NCBI RefSeq assembly: GCF_013602415.1
Contig: NZ_WPAG02000002.1
Coordinates: forward strand, 4,715,480-4,779,479
Length of the DNA: 64,000 nt
Reading direction: 5' to 3'
Source: Rhodococcus sp. B50
GTDB lineage: Bacteria; Actinomycetota; Actinomycetes; Mycobacteriales; Mycobacteriaceae
Positions 8,221 through 16,627 of this stretch are shown here, piece after piece. Each line of letters begins with the position of its first letter. Position 1 is the stretch's first letter. A program made the translations under genes and the position numbers. The notes under the pieces are model-generated. The model saw nothing but the letters and a program-made list of their open reading frames with translations, was not told where the DNA came from and ran no database searches.

Positions 8221-8621
8221 CCGCCTACAATACGGCGGAGTCCACTGCAGGGCAGCGTGTGTGCATATGTACGTCGGCGTGCAATCTCAAAGTATCATGA
8301 GGTGCGCTAGCCAGTCGTCCGCGTATGCATCCGCCAGTTTGGCTCTCCCCCAAAGAAAGTCGCTTCTCCCGTGAGGTTGGGGTCCGCGCATCCGACACTC
8401 GATGAGTGCTGCTGTGTCCCCCGCGCGGCGCAATCGCAATCGCTGCAACATCTGTGACTGCTTTAATCCATCTGTCGTGAATGTCCGGCTGTCCGGACGA
8501 CGTTCCAGCTTGCCTGTAGACGGTGACGTGCCTGTCACGATGTCGAGTCGTCGCTGGCTCGGGAGGATGATCAAGCGGTCGGTGAGCTCGATCGTGGGCG
8601 ATCCCGCTCGACGAAGCCTGG

Positions 8622-8670
8622 TTGTCCCCCGTTCAGATGAAAACGCGAAAGTTAAGTAACGAAGAATTCG
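8622..8670 (+). promoter_or_regulatory. Upstream element, copy 2 (shared with 5007-5067)
   Basis: Two blocks match copy 1: a 22-nt block from 8622 with two differences, and GTAACGAAGAATTCG at 8656-8670 (12 of 15 identical). The spacing between blocks is 12 nt shorter. It precedes a strong ribosome binding site at 8706, which supports a role as a promoter or leader. Confidence 0.35.
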
Positions 8671-8719
8671 GGCTGGGCGACGATGGAGCAGTAGCGCAAC
8701 TTCGAAGGGGAACCTACAT

Positions 8720-8872
8720 GTGAGCATTCAATGGTTGATCGGGCTGTGGACGCGAGCAGGCGCTGTGCGCCGACAAGAGTGCGGTGAGCAGTCGAGCGGT
8801 AATTCCTGTGGCCACAGTGGCTACGGTGGCCTGAACGGGTCTTTTCTCAGAAATCCAAATTCGATGGATTGA
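8720..8872 (+). CDS. Very short ORF with a strong ribosome binding site, possible gene remnant
   Basis: AAGGGGA stands at an ideal distance before GTG 8720, which opens a 50-codon frame beginning MSIQWLIGLWTRAG. Later codons look random. With the duplicated upstream element in front, this may be the start of a gene truncated by rearrangement, or a leader peptide for the esterase gene. No family is recognised. Confidence 0.25.
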   Translation: MSIQWLIGLWTRAGAVRRQECGEQSSGNSCGHSGYGGLNGSFLRNPNSMD

Positions 8873-9076
8873 ATCGAGTCTAAGAGCCGGTTGCACACAT
8901 TTGGGATTTCAGCTGCCGTATCGGCACAGTGAAGGCAGCCTTAAGCCTAAAAGCAGCGCTACATAAACCGGCAACCTTATTTTCAAGTCTACGATTTTGT
9001 GGAATTCGTATGTCAATTAGCGAACCGAGCACGGGATTGATCCGCACGTCGAATGAGACTTTCCAAAGGATTACTA

Positions 9077-9919
9077 ATGATAGCGATTTTTCCGATTCTA
9101 GGGCAGAGCAACGCTGTAGGGGCTGCTCTCGACGGACACAAAGTGAGCCATCCGAGAGTGTATCAATGGTCCGGGGGAGCCATCGTTCCAGCGGCGGAGC
9201 CGCTCGCCCATCTACCTCCGGTCGGTTTTGGATTCGGAACCACATTTGGGGCGCTTTATGCAGAGAAGTATCCGGCTCGCCAGGTGGTTTTGGTGCCCTG
9301 CGCACGATCAGGCTCAACGTTGCGTCCCAGCCGCAACCACGAGAGATTTGTATGGGAATCCGGTTGGCGGCCGCCTCCTGGTGGCGCAAACATGCTCGAA
9401 CTAGCGGTTCAGCGAACCACCGATGCCCTCGCCGCCGTGGGAAAGGAGGGGCATGTCGCTGGTTACCTGTGGCATCACGGCGAAACGGACGGTCTCACCG
9501 GCATCTCGCGGGGTGAGTATGCTCGTCGGCTTCGTGCAGTAATTGTCACAATGCGGCGGGTCGCGGACGCACCGTTCATTATGGCGCAGATGGTTCCCGA
9601 GGGGATCGTTGATGTACCCGGCCGAATCGAGACTCACCACGCAACGTTGGAGGTTGCTAACTCAACACCACGAGCAGCCTTTGTATACTCCCCTCGGAAT
9701 TCTTTTCGATGGTACAAAGGAAAGCCTGACACGACGCATTTCAACGCGGCTGGACAGGTAGAGATTGCGCATCGTCTACTAAATATGCTATGCCGATTGG
9801 AGGGAACAGCAACGGACGACGAGCGCGGACGGAATCCCGATCTAGGCCCAGAACTGCGGCGACGCGCGCTCCACGAACGTTTGGCGCGACGCATTCGGCG
9901 AGTCTCTTTGAGGCCGTGA
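9077..9919 (+). CDS. SASA/SGNH-type carbohydrate esterase
   Basis: This is a 280-residue hydrolase of the sialate O-acetylesterase-like (SASA, CE6-like) group. The nucleophile motif GQSN is at residues 9-12 (Ser11). The oxyanion/central block WHHGETD is at 132-138. The catalytic Asp-His pair lies in PDTTHFNAAG (about D218 and H221). Members remove acetyl groups from carbohydrates. In this locus it could trim the acetylation added by the two acetyltransferases of the operon; that link is inference. ATG 9077 is chosen because AAAGGA lies 6 nt before it; an upstream in-frame ATG at 9053 has no ribosome site. No signal peptide is seen, so the protein is probably cytoplasmic. The C-terminal 40 residues are Arg-rich and look disordered. 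Confidence 0.75.
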   Translation: MIAIFPILGQSNAVGAALDGHKVSHPRVYQWSGGAIVPAAEPLAHLPPVGFGFGTTFGALYAEKYPARQVVLVPCARSGSTLRPSRNHERFVWESGWRPPPGGANMLELAVQRTTDALAAVGKEGHVAGYLWHHGETDGLTGISRGEYARRLRAVIVTMRRVADAPFIMAQMVPEGIVDVPGRIETHHATLEVANSTPRAAFVYSPRNSFRWYKGKPDTTHFNAAGQVEIAHRLLNMLCRLEGTATDDERGRNPDLGPELRRRALHERLARRIRRVSLRP

Positions 9920-10952
9920 GCAACGCTTGATTGTAACAAGGGCTGTGAGCCCGTTTTGTAGGGGGTAGGTGGAACCATGTGGCCCCAAACGTAAGTGCGC
10001 ACTGGGAATGAAATATTCGCGTCGGAACGTTAAATGCAGGTGTTGCGGCTCTTTAACGGTATGAAGAGTGCGTCACTTAGCAATGCGGTGCAAGGTCGCC
10101 TATTTCAGCGCTCGCCCGTAACGCTAATGACACAAAGGTGCGACATGCACGAATGGCGTCTGATCGTCGTCGTACGGCAGGATCGTTCATAGCGGGGAGG
10201 AGGCGGCTGCAGCCGGGCGGCGCGACGCATTCGCCGAGACGTCAGAGCTGATACCTCGCTCCGGGAGTCGGATGCCTACATTGAGAAACCCAATCTGCCC
10301 GTTACACGGCCATCGCCGAGGTCCTGGGGGCGCCGGTCATCGGTCAACGGGTGATCGACCTTCCTAGTCGGGCAGCTCCGCCGAACCGCACTTCTTGGGC
10401 CCTCCATCTAAACGTGTCCTTGATCACTGAGGACCTGGACTGCCGCAGAGTTCAGGATCCGCAACCGGCTTCGAGTCTCTCTGTAGGCCGATGAGCTGCG
10501 CCTTCTCCGATCCGGTTCAATGCACGCCCGAGGCCTGTTGGGAGCCTTGTCGTGCGTCTGGGGTGTAGCCGCACCCCCGGAGATGCGAAATCTCGCTGCA
10601 TGCTCGAATATGGATGACTGAAGACGGGTGGGTCGGTCGCTCTGCGTGTGCCTGGGGAGGAACTCACAGAGCGGTGGCCATGCGGAAGGCTGCGACCACT
10701 CGGCACTGTTGGTTCGGGGAGGAGCCGGAATGACGTCAGGTCGACCATCACGCGTACGTACCTCTAGCTGTTCAAGCGAATACGGCCTACCCCGCCTCAT
10801 CGATCCAGGCGGAGATTTGTCCTGCAGCGGCATCGACGTCGCGTCCTCATCGCGGTGATCAAAGGTTTCAACCCGCGTGTGCTGTTCTGGCCGCGCCGCC
10901 TTACACCAATCCGCAAGTCTGACCGAGCACTACGTTCTGGGAGCGCAGCAAA
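9920..10952. other. About 1 kb without a recognisable gene
   Basis: No ORF here has protein-like composition on either strand. A block at about 10216 repeats part of the end of the esterase gene (GCGCGACGCATTC, also near 9886). A short plus-strand stretch from about 10290 reads like protein (RYTAIAEVLGAPVIGQRV) but lacks a start and soon stops. The region looks like decayed coding DNA plus the promoter of the polysaccharide operon that starts at 10953. Confidence 0.5.
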
Positions 10953-12281
10953 TTGAGTAGTCGTATAGCCGTATTTGGAACCGGGTACCTGGGGGCAACG
11001 CACGCAGCCTGCATGGCAGAACTCGGTCACGACGTCGTCGGCGTAGATGTGGACGCGGCAAAAATCTCCAAGTTGGAGGCGGGCGAGGTTCCTTTCTATG
11101 AGCCTGGCCTCGAAGAAGTCCTGAAGCGCAATCTCTCTTCGGGTCGACTTCGTTTTACGTCCTCTTACAAGGACGCCGCCGAGCATGCAGATGTGCACTT
11201 CATCGGGGTAGGGACGCCCCAAAAAAAGGGTGAGTATGCAGCCGATTTGACGTATGTAGACGCTGTGGTCGAACAACTTGCGCCTCTGCTTACTAAGCCA
11301 GCAGTGATATACGGAAAGTCTACTGTTCCGGTTGGTACGGCTCAGCGACTGGGCGAACTCGCACGTCGGCTCGCACCTGTAGGCGACGAGGTCGAGGTTG
11401 CTTGGAACCCCGAGTTCTTGCGGGAGGGATACGCAGTTGAGGACACGCTGCACCCCGACCGCTTAGTTCTTGGAGTCGATCCCAAACGACCTGGACGTGC
11501 GGAATCAGTTGCACGTGAGGTGTACGCGCAACTTCTCGACGAGGAAATACCCTTCCTGGTTACAGACCTCCCGACTGCCGAACTGGTTAAGACCGCGGCG
11601 AACGCGTTTCTCGCTACAAAAATCTCCTTCATCAATGCTATGGCTGAGGTATGCGACGCCGCAGGAGCCGATGTAACTGTCCTCGCCGATGCGATCGGTC
11701 GAGACGCGCGAATCGGACGCCGGTTCCTCAACGCCGGCATCGGTTTCGGAGGCGGATGTCTTCCTAAAGACATTCGGGCCTTCATGGCGCGTGCCGGTGA
11801 GTTGGGAGCCGACCAGGCGCTCACCTTCCTTCGCGAAGTCGACAACATCAATATGCGCCGTCGTACCCAGATGGTCGAACACGTCCGAGAAGCTGTAGGC
11901 GGATCCCTCTTGGGAACACGAGTGGCCGTCCTTGGAGCCGCATTCAAGCCGGACTCCGATGACGTCCGCGACTCCCCAGCGTTGAACGTCGCCGGCCAGA
12001 TCCAGCTGCAGGGCGCGGCCGTTACAGTTTACGACCCGCGCGCCATTGAAAACTCCAGAGCACTCTTTCCGACGTTGAATTACGCGACAAGCGCAATAGA
12101 AGCCTGCGTGGGTGCGGACGTGGTGTTGGTCCTCACCGAGTGGAAAGAGTTCCGGGAAATCGAGCCGGACTTGCTGGCGAAGCACGTTCGAGAGAGGCGC
12201 GTACTGGATGGACGAAATTGTTTGAATCCAGTTCGTTGGAGGACGGCAGGCTGGGACTACCGAGGTGTTGGTCGCCCGTAG
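10953..12281 (+). CDS. ugd: UDP-glucose 6-dehydrogenase
   Basis: Ugd oxidises UDP-glucose to UDP-glucuronate with two NAD+ in the cytoplasm. The NAD-binding motif FGTGYLG is at residues 8-14 and an acidic VGVDVD ends the second strand. GKSTVPVGT and WNPEFLREG are family blocks. The catalytic cysteine is Cys269 in GFGGGCLPKD. The C-terminal domain has GAAFKPDSDDVRDSPAL. The length of 442 is standard. Start is TTG 10953, with GGGAG about 9 nt upstream; the first codons lead directly into the Rossmann strand, so little else is possible. It is the first gene of an eleven-gene, closely spaced plus-strand operon ending at 21996. Confidence 0.94.
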   Translation: MSSRIAVFGTGYLGATHAACMAELGHDVVGVDVDAAKISKLEAGEVPFYEPGLEEVLKRNLSSGRLRFTSSYKDAAEHADVHFIGVGTPQKKGEYAADLTYVDAVVEQLAPLLTKPAVIYGKSTVPVGTAQRLGELARRLAPVGDEVEVAWNPEFLREGYAVEDTLHPDRLVLGVDPKRPGRAESVAREVYAQLLDEEIPFLVTDLPTAELVKTAANAFLATKISFINAMAEVCDAAGADVTVLADAIGRDARIGRRFLNAGIGFGGGCLPKDIRAFMARAGELGADQALTFLREVDNINMRRRTQMVEHVREAVGGSLLGTRVAVLGAAFKPDSDDVRDSPALNVAGQIQLQGAAVTVYDPRAIENSRALFPTLNYATSAIEACVGADVVLVLTEWKEFREIEPDLLAKHVRERRVLDGRNCLNPVRWRTAGWDYRGVGRP

Positions 12282-12342
12282 AATTCGCGAATTACACCCT
12301 CAGTTACGAACAGTCAACTCCCAGCAGCATCTAGGAGCCTAC

Positions 12343-12906
12343 GTGGGCGTGGTACGCACCCTCAAAATCCAATTAATTAAACGGCTGAAGGGTGGCGACG
12401 TCGCAGCACGCGCCCTTGGCATGAAAGTCGGCACTGATTGTCGGATCCTCTCACTCGAGGCCGGTTCGGAACCGTGGCTCGTATCGATTGGTGACAGAGT
12501 CACCGTGAGCAGCGGAGTCCAATTTCTCACGCATGATGGCTCAGGTTGGCTATACCGAGACGAACGCGGACGTCGGTACCGCTACGCAAGGATCCTGGTT
12601 GGTAGCGACGTCTTTATCGGCAATCGCAGCATTATAATGCCGGGGGTGAAAGTTGGTGACAAGAGTGTCATCGGCGCTGGCTCAGTAGTAACCAAGTCTG
12701 TTCCCTCTGGATCTGTGGTAGCGGGAAATCCGGCCCGTTTCATCACCACGTATGACGAACTCATGTCACGAATTTCAAAGTGGACCCACCACGCTGATGT
12801 CCAAGGCTTAGATATTCGTGAACGGTCAGAGCGTGCACTGGACCGTGAGTTTCTTCCGTACTTGCAGACCGCACGCGTAGATCTGCCCGATCATCCCGTT
12901 AGTTGA
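12343..12906 (+). CDS. Left-handed beta-helix acyltransferase (WbbJ/LbH family)
   Basis: This 187-residue protein has imperfect hexapeptide repeats from about residue 80 to 140. Key blocks are ILVGSDVFIGNRSIIMPGV and VGDKSVIGAGSVVTKSVPSG, then VVAGNPARFI, the usual end of maltose/galactoside-type O-acetyltransferases. It probably acetylates a sugar of the repeat unit using acetyl-CoA. GTG 12343 is favoured because AGGAG ends 5 nt upstream; the open frame reaches back to 12265 inside ugd's 3' end. The second operon gene, it lies 61 nt after ugd and 22 nt before the epimerase. Acceptor and regiospecificity cannot be read from sequence. Confidence 0.82.
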   Translation: MGVVRTLKIQLIKRLKGGDVAARALGMKVGTDCRILSLEAGSEPWLVSIGDRVTVSSGVQFLTHDGSGWLYRDERGRRYRYARILVGSDVFIGNRSIIMPGVKVGDKSVIGAGSVVTKSVPSGSVVAGNPARFITTYDELMSRISKWTHHADVQGLDIRERSERALDREFLPYLQTARVDLPDHPVS

Positions 12907-12928
12907 CATACTGCGTGATAGGAGAATT

Positions 12929-13879
12929 GTGAAGGCAATCGTCACCGGTGCAGCCGGCTTTATTGGTCACACTCTAGTGAAGCGCCTACTAGGTGAAGGC
13001 TATGACGTAGTCGGCGTGGACTGCTTTACTGACTATTACAACACCGATATTAAACGTCGCAATATTGATGCGATCCCCGACAAGAACAACTTTACCTTGG
13101 TAGAGGCAGACCTTCGCACCGTTGATTTGCGCAGTCTACTGTCCGATGCGGAGGTCATATTTCATCAAGCGGGCCAGCCTGGTGTAAGAAAATCTTGGGG
13201 TAATGACTTTCTGCACTATACCGAGATGAACATAAACGCAACGCAGCGATTGCTTGAAGCTGCACGTGAAGTCAAGAAGCTGAAGCGACTTGTGTACGCA
13301 TCGTCTTCGTCGGTTTATGGAGACGCGGAAGCTTACCCGACAAAAGAGACGGACCTTCCGCGTCCTGTGAGTCCTTACGGTGTCAGCAAACTGGCGGCCG
13401 AAAATTTGTGCTCGTTGTACGCAAAGAATTTTGGAATTCCGGTCACTTCGCTTCGGTATTTCACAGTATACGGGCCGGGTCAACGGCCCGATATGGCCTT
13501 CACGCGATTTCTTCGTTCGGCTATCGATCGTTCGACCATCTCCATTTTTGGGGACGGAACCCAGATCCGAGATTTCACCTACGTGGACGACATTGTCAAC
13601 GCTAATTTGATGTGCTCTCAAGCGGCAGAGGATCCGGGATCAATTTACAATGTTGCCGGAGGGTCAAGCGCCTCGGTTAACGACGTACTTAAGGTAATCG
13701 AGGAAATTTCAAAATCCCCTCTGAATGTCGAGTACGTGACCTCCGTGGTAGGTGATGTCAAGCGTACTGGCGGTGATATCAAGTCGATATCCTCGTCTGT
13801 GGGGTGGGAGCCGAAGGTAGATCTAAGAAGCGGACTCAAGCGTCATTGGGAATGGGCGCAGAGCGTCTACCGAGGCTAA
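12929..13879 (+). CDS. NAD-dependent UDP-sugar epimerase (UDP-glucuronate 4-epimerase-like)
   Basis: This is an extended SDR of 316 residues. The cofactor motif GAAGFIG is at 7-13 and the catalytic YxxxK is Y150/K154. The serine triad member lies in YASSSSVYG. The FTVYGPGQRPDMAFTRFL block is very like UDP-glucuronate 4-epimerases, which fits the neighbouring Ugd that makes their substrate; UDP-glucose 4-epimerase or a dehydratase cannot be excluded. Start is GTG 12929 with AGGAG just upstream. In this pathway it would convert UDP-GlcA to UDP-GalA for the polysaccharide. Codon use is visibly less GC-rich than in genes after 24 kb. Confidence 0.85.
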   Translation: MKAIVTGAAGFIGHTLVKRLLGEGYDVVGVDCFTDYYNTDIKRRNIDAIPDKNNFTLVEADLRTVDLRSLLSDAEVIFHQAGQPGVRKSWGNDFLHYTEMNINATQRLLEAAREVKKLKRLVYASSSSVYGDAEAYPTKETDLPRPVSPYGVSKLAAENLCSLYAKNFGIPVTSLRYFTVYGPGQRPDMAFTRFLRSAIDRSTISIFGDGTQIRDFTYVDDIVNANLMCSQAAEDPGSIYNVAGGSSASVNDVLKVIEEISKSPLNVEYVTSVVGDVKRTGGDIKSISSSVGWEPKVDLRSGLKRHWEWAQSVYRG

Positions 13880-13909
13880 GACCACCCGTCATCACGCTAA
13901 AGGACAAAT

Positions 13910-14704
13910 ATGGAAGACCAGCTTCCTTGCATATCTATCGTCACCGTTGTCAGAAACAACCTTCAAGGCCTAATAACTACTGCGGAAAGTATTCAACGTC
14001 AAAAGTATAACAAAATCGAACACGTCATCGTCGACGGAGCGTCGACCGACGGGACGCTAGATTGGCTCGCTGCTTACAAACCGAACTACCGGGTCTCATT
14101 CATTAGCGAGCCGGACAACGGAATCTACGACGCGATGAACAAGGGTATAAACCTTGCGTCCGGCGACGTCGTCCAGTTCCTGAACGGTGGTGATGAGCTC
14201 GCATCTGATTCTGTTCTTAATATCGTGGCACAAAGTTACCATGAAAGTCGCTGGGACTGGGCGTATGGACAAATCCGGTACGTCAACGGGAAGTACGAAC
14301 GGATTCGCGAATATAGTTTTTCTCCGTTTTCTTTGAAAAAGCTTTCAATGGGACTAGCATTCACTCCCCACCCTGCCACGTTTGTAAAAAGGTCGGGAAT
14401 TGAGACGATGGGCGGATTCCGGTCCGAGTTTGGCTTCTCTGCGGACCAAGAAATGGCCGTACGGCTGGGAAAGCAAGCCTCACCAAGTATAATTGACACG
14501 GTCATTACCAACTATCTAATCGAAGGTGCGCATGGTGCGAGCAAGCCCGCGGATACCGCTCGGCGCTACGCTCGGATACGCCGGGCAAATGGGCTGCTGG
14601 TCGGCGGTTCACGTGTACTAGATGCTGGCTTTACAATTGCGCTTGCGACATTTTGGACGGCCCGGGCCCAAGCAGGCCGATTGCGGCAGTATACGAACCG
14701 ATAA
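13910..14704 (+). CDS. Family 2 glycosyltransferase
   Basis: This is a 264-residue GT-A fold enzyme. It begins ISIVTVVRNNLQGL, with VDGASTDGT at about 43-51 forming the nucleotide-sugar site. SEPDNGIYDAMNKG and FLNGGDE (a DXD-like acidic motif) follow, a pattern typical of WcaE-like GT2 enzymes of exopolysaccharide clusters. It is soluble and acts at the cytoplasmic face on the lipid-linked repeat unit. The last 60 residues are Arg-rich and may anchor it to the membrane. It sits 30 nt after the epimerase and before an acetyltransferase in the same operon. Donor and acceptor sugars are not predictable here. Confidence 0.88.
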   Translation: MEDQLPCISIVTVVRNNLQGLITTAESIQRQKYNKIEHVIVDGASTDGTLDWLAAYKPNYRVSFISEPDNGIYDAMNKGINLASGDVVQFLNGGDELASDSVLNIVAQSYHESRWDWAYGQIRYVNGKYERIREYSFSPFSLKKLSMGLAFTPHPATFVKRSGIETMGGFRSEFGFSADQEMAVRLGKQASPSIIDTVITNYLIEGAHGASKPADTARRYARIRRANGLLVGGSRVLDAGFTIALATFWTARAQAGRLRQYTNR

Positions 14705-14762
14705 AGATACGTAATTTCCGTACGTGCGGACACCGAGCAGGAACCAGGAGTCGGACAATCCA

Positions 14763-15413
14763 ATGGCGACAAGATGGAATCCAATCCGAAGTAAAGCCGA
14801 TTACCGTCGATTCTTGGACGAAGACCTGAAGGCGCACAATCTCAAGCGTTGGGGAGTCACCTCGCCGCTTCGCAAGCCTGAGGTCTACTACCAACGATTG
14901 ATGCGACGAGTTGAGTATTTTAACTCAAAGAGTGGTCCCGCCAATCGAATCTTCCTGTTCTATGCTCGCTATCGCCTACAGCGATTTTCAATTCGGACGG
15001 GAATTTCCTTCCCCGCGGGTGTGTCCGACATGGGGCTGTCGATTGCTCACTACGGAAGTATCGTCGTCAATGCCAAAGCGCGAATCGGAAAGTACTGTCG
15101 GATCCATTCCGCGACAAATATTGGTACTGCAGGTGGAGGCGTTCCGACGATCGGTGACTATGTTTACATCGGTCCCGGCGCTGTCATCTACGGGGACATC
15201 ACGGTGGGGGATAGTGCGGTAATTGGAGCCAACGCGGTCGTGAATCGGGATGTTCCACCTGGGGTTACGGTCGCCGGGGCTCCCGCGCGGGTGATATCTG
15301 CACGGGATTCGTCCTACATTGTGCCTATCTGGTTTCCTAACCACCGCGGCCGTAGCAGTGAATCGCAAGCGCAGAACATCTCCGAAACCGTGGATGAGAG
15401 CACGGCATCATGA
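14763..15413 (+). CDS. Serine acetyltransferase-like hexapeptide-repeat acetyltransferase
   Basis: This 216-residue protein has a helical N-terminal half (YYQRLMRRVEYFN...LFYARYRLQRFS). A left-handed beta-helix follows, with IGKYCRIHSATNIGTAGGG, IGDYVYIGPGAVIYGD and VIGANAVVNRDVPPG, ending VAGAPARVI. This is the CysE-like layout found in polysaccharide clusters, where such enzymes acetylate sugars and do not act in cysteine synthesis. ATG 14763 is chosen; AGGAG lies about 12 nt upstream, slightly long. The stop codon overlaps the start of the next gene (ATGA at 15410-15413), so the two are translationally coupled. Confidence 0.85.
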   Translation: MATRWNPIRSKADYRRFLDEDLKAHNLKRWGVTSPLRKPEVYYQRLMRRVEYFNSKSGPANRIFLFYARYRLQRFSIRTGISFPAGVSDMGLSIAHYGSIVVNAKARIGKYCRIHSATNIGTAGGGVPTIGDYVYIGPGAVIYGDITVGDSAVIGANAVVNRDVPPGVTVAGAPARVISARDSSYIVPIWFPNHRGRSSESQAQNISETVDESTAS

Positions 15414-16561
15414 GGGTCGCCATACTCGTCCCAAGCCTCGGCGGTGGAGGCGCCGAGTTCGTTGCTCGCGAATGGGCCAGGTGGTTAAACACTACGGGAG
15501 TCGACGCGCGACTTGTAGTGTGCGGACCCGTCGACCCTCTGCTCCGTCCTGACGGAGTACAGGTGCACTCCATTCCCGACAAGGGGTTCATTCGCCGGCT
15601 TCTCGCGGTCCGTCGATATGCGGCGTCCTCGCGTGTAGATATCATTTTAGGGTTGATGCCGTACTTTAATTTATTGGCTCTAATTTCACAGTTCGGAAGA
15701 GTTGGCGGGCGTGCGCGTGTTGTAATTAGCGGTCGCAATGTCGAAGTTCCTCTACGTAAGATCTTCGGAATCAAGTTTCGTGCTATTCAGGCGATCGCAA
15801 AGATTTGCTACCCTTTTGCCGATGCATATATCGCAATTTCTCATACGGTTGCAGCAGAGGCAGCCGCGTTGTACCGGATAGAGCCAAAGAACATTTATGT
15901 CGTGCCGAATCCCGCCACAGCGAAGGTCGACGTGCGTGCCGCGCACGCAACTATTAAATGTTCGAGAGATACCTTAGCCCCTCAACATTCGCTCAACCTT
16001 GTCGTCCCTGCTCGACTCGTGGAGCAGAAGCGGCCCCATATACCCGTTCTGGTTGCTTCTGAAATTACCAAACATTTCGAGCACGTCGAAGTTCATTTCT
16101 TCGGCATCGGGCCTTTGGAATCAGAAATTCAACAGCTCGCGCAGGGTTGTTCGGTGTCGGTCAAGTTTCATGGGTGGGTAGAAGCCTGGTTTGAAGAATG
16201 CCCGCCAAATTCTGTCGTACTATTGGCGTCTCTGGCAGAAGGGTTTGGCAATGTCCTTGTCGAAGCCGCTTCGGTGGGGATTCCTTCCGTCGTGTCTTCC
16301 CGTTGCCTGGGTTCTTCTGACGCAATTGTCCCGGGATTGACTGGAGAGCTTTGCGCGGGCGACTCTGTGAATGACTATGCCGAGGCGGTTTTGGCAGTTG
16401 CAGATCTCACTATGAACGGGGCCGAGTCTGCATGGCTTTCGAGATTCACCTTGGAGTCTAGCGGAAACCGCGTACTCCGGGTGCTTCGCGACGTGTACAA
16501 AAAGGGTGTGAGGTCCGAAATTGTCCCTCTTGCGGTCGAGTTGGCGGACCGGAGTGAGTAA
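15410..16561 (+). CDS. Family 4 glycosyltransferase
   Basis: This 383-residue GT-B enzyme starts with a glycine-rich loop, LVPSLGGGGAEFV. VVPNPA ends the N-domain. LVVPARLVEQKRP begins the C-domain nucleotide-sugar site. The retaining GT4 signature EGFGNVLVEAASVGIPSVVS provides the E-x7-E pair that binds the donor. It should transfer a sugar with retention of configuration to the lipid-linked intermediate on the cytoplasmic side. Start ATG 15410 overlaps the preceding stop by 4 nt. It is one of four glycosyltransferases of the operon; specificity is unknown. Confidence 0.9.
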   Translation: MRVAILVPSLGGGGAEFVAREWARWLNTTGVDARLVVCGPVDPLLRPDGVQVHSIPDKGFIRRLLAVRRYAASSRVDIILGLMPYFNLLALISQFGRVGGRARVVISGRNVEVPLRKIFGIKFRAIQAIAKICYPFADAYIAISHTVAAEAAALYRIEPKNIYVVPNPATAKVDVRAAHATIKCSRDTLAPQHSLNLVVPARLVEQKRPHIPVLVASEITKHFEHVEVHFFGIGPLESEIQQLAQGCSVSVKFHGWVEAWFEECPPNSVVLLASLAEGFGNVLVEAASVGIPSVVSSRCLGSSDAIVPGLTGELCAGDSVNDYAEAVLAVADLTMNGAESAWLSRFTLESSGNRVLRVLRDVYKKGVRSEIVPLAVELADRSE

Positions 16562-16627
16562 TTCTCCAGTTCACATGGCCAACGCACGATCTCCATTTGT
16601 GAGCGTTCGAAGGTTAGGTGAGGCTCA

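Larger units (their letters stand above)
8221..9076. other. Intergenic region between divergent genes
   Basis: About 850 bp lacks a convincing gene. It holds the second copy of the 5007 element (8622-8670) and a short ORF with a strong ribosome site (8720-8872). Base composition falls towards the right end. Promoters for the polymerase-like gene (leftward) and the esterase (rightward) should lie here but cannot be assigned. Confidence 0.5.

Noticed and set aside
8402..8659. 85-codon plus-strand frame in the divergent gap
   Set aside because: No ribosome site; it overlaps the repeated regulatory element and has random composition.
10408..10833. Minus-strand frame of 141 codons in the gene-free gap
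   Set aside because: Composition is Arg/Ser/Pro-rich and random-looking, with no ribosome site or motif.
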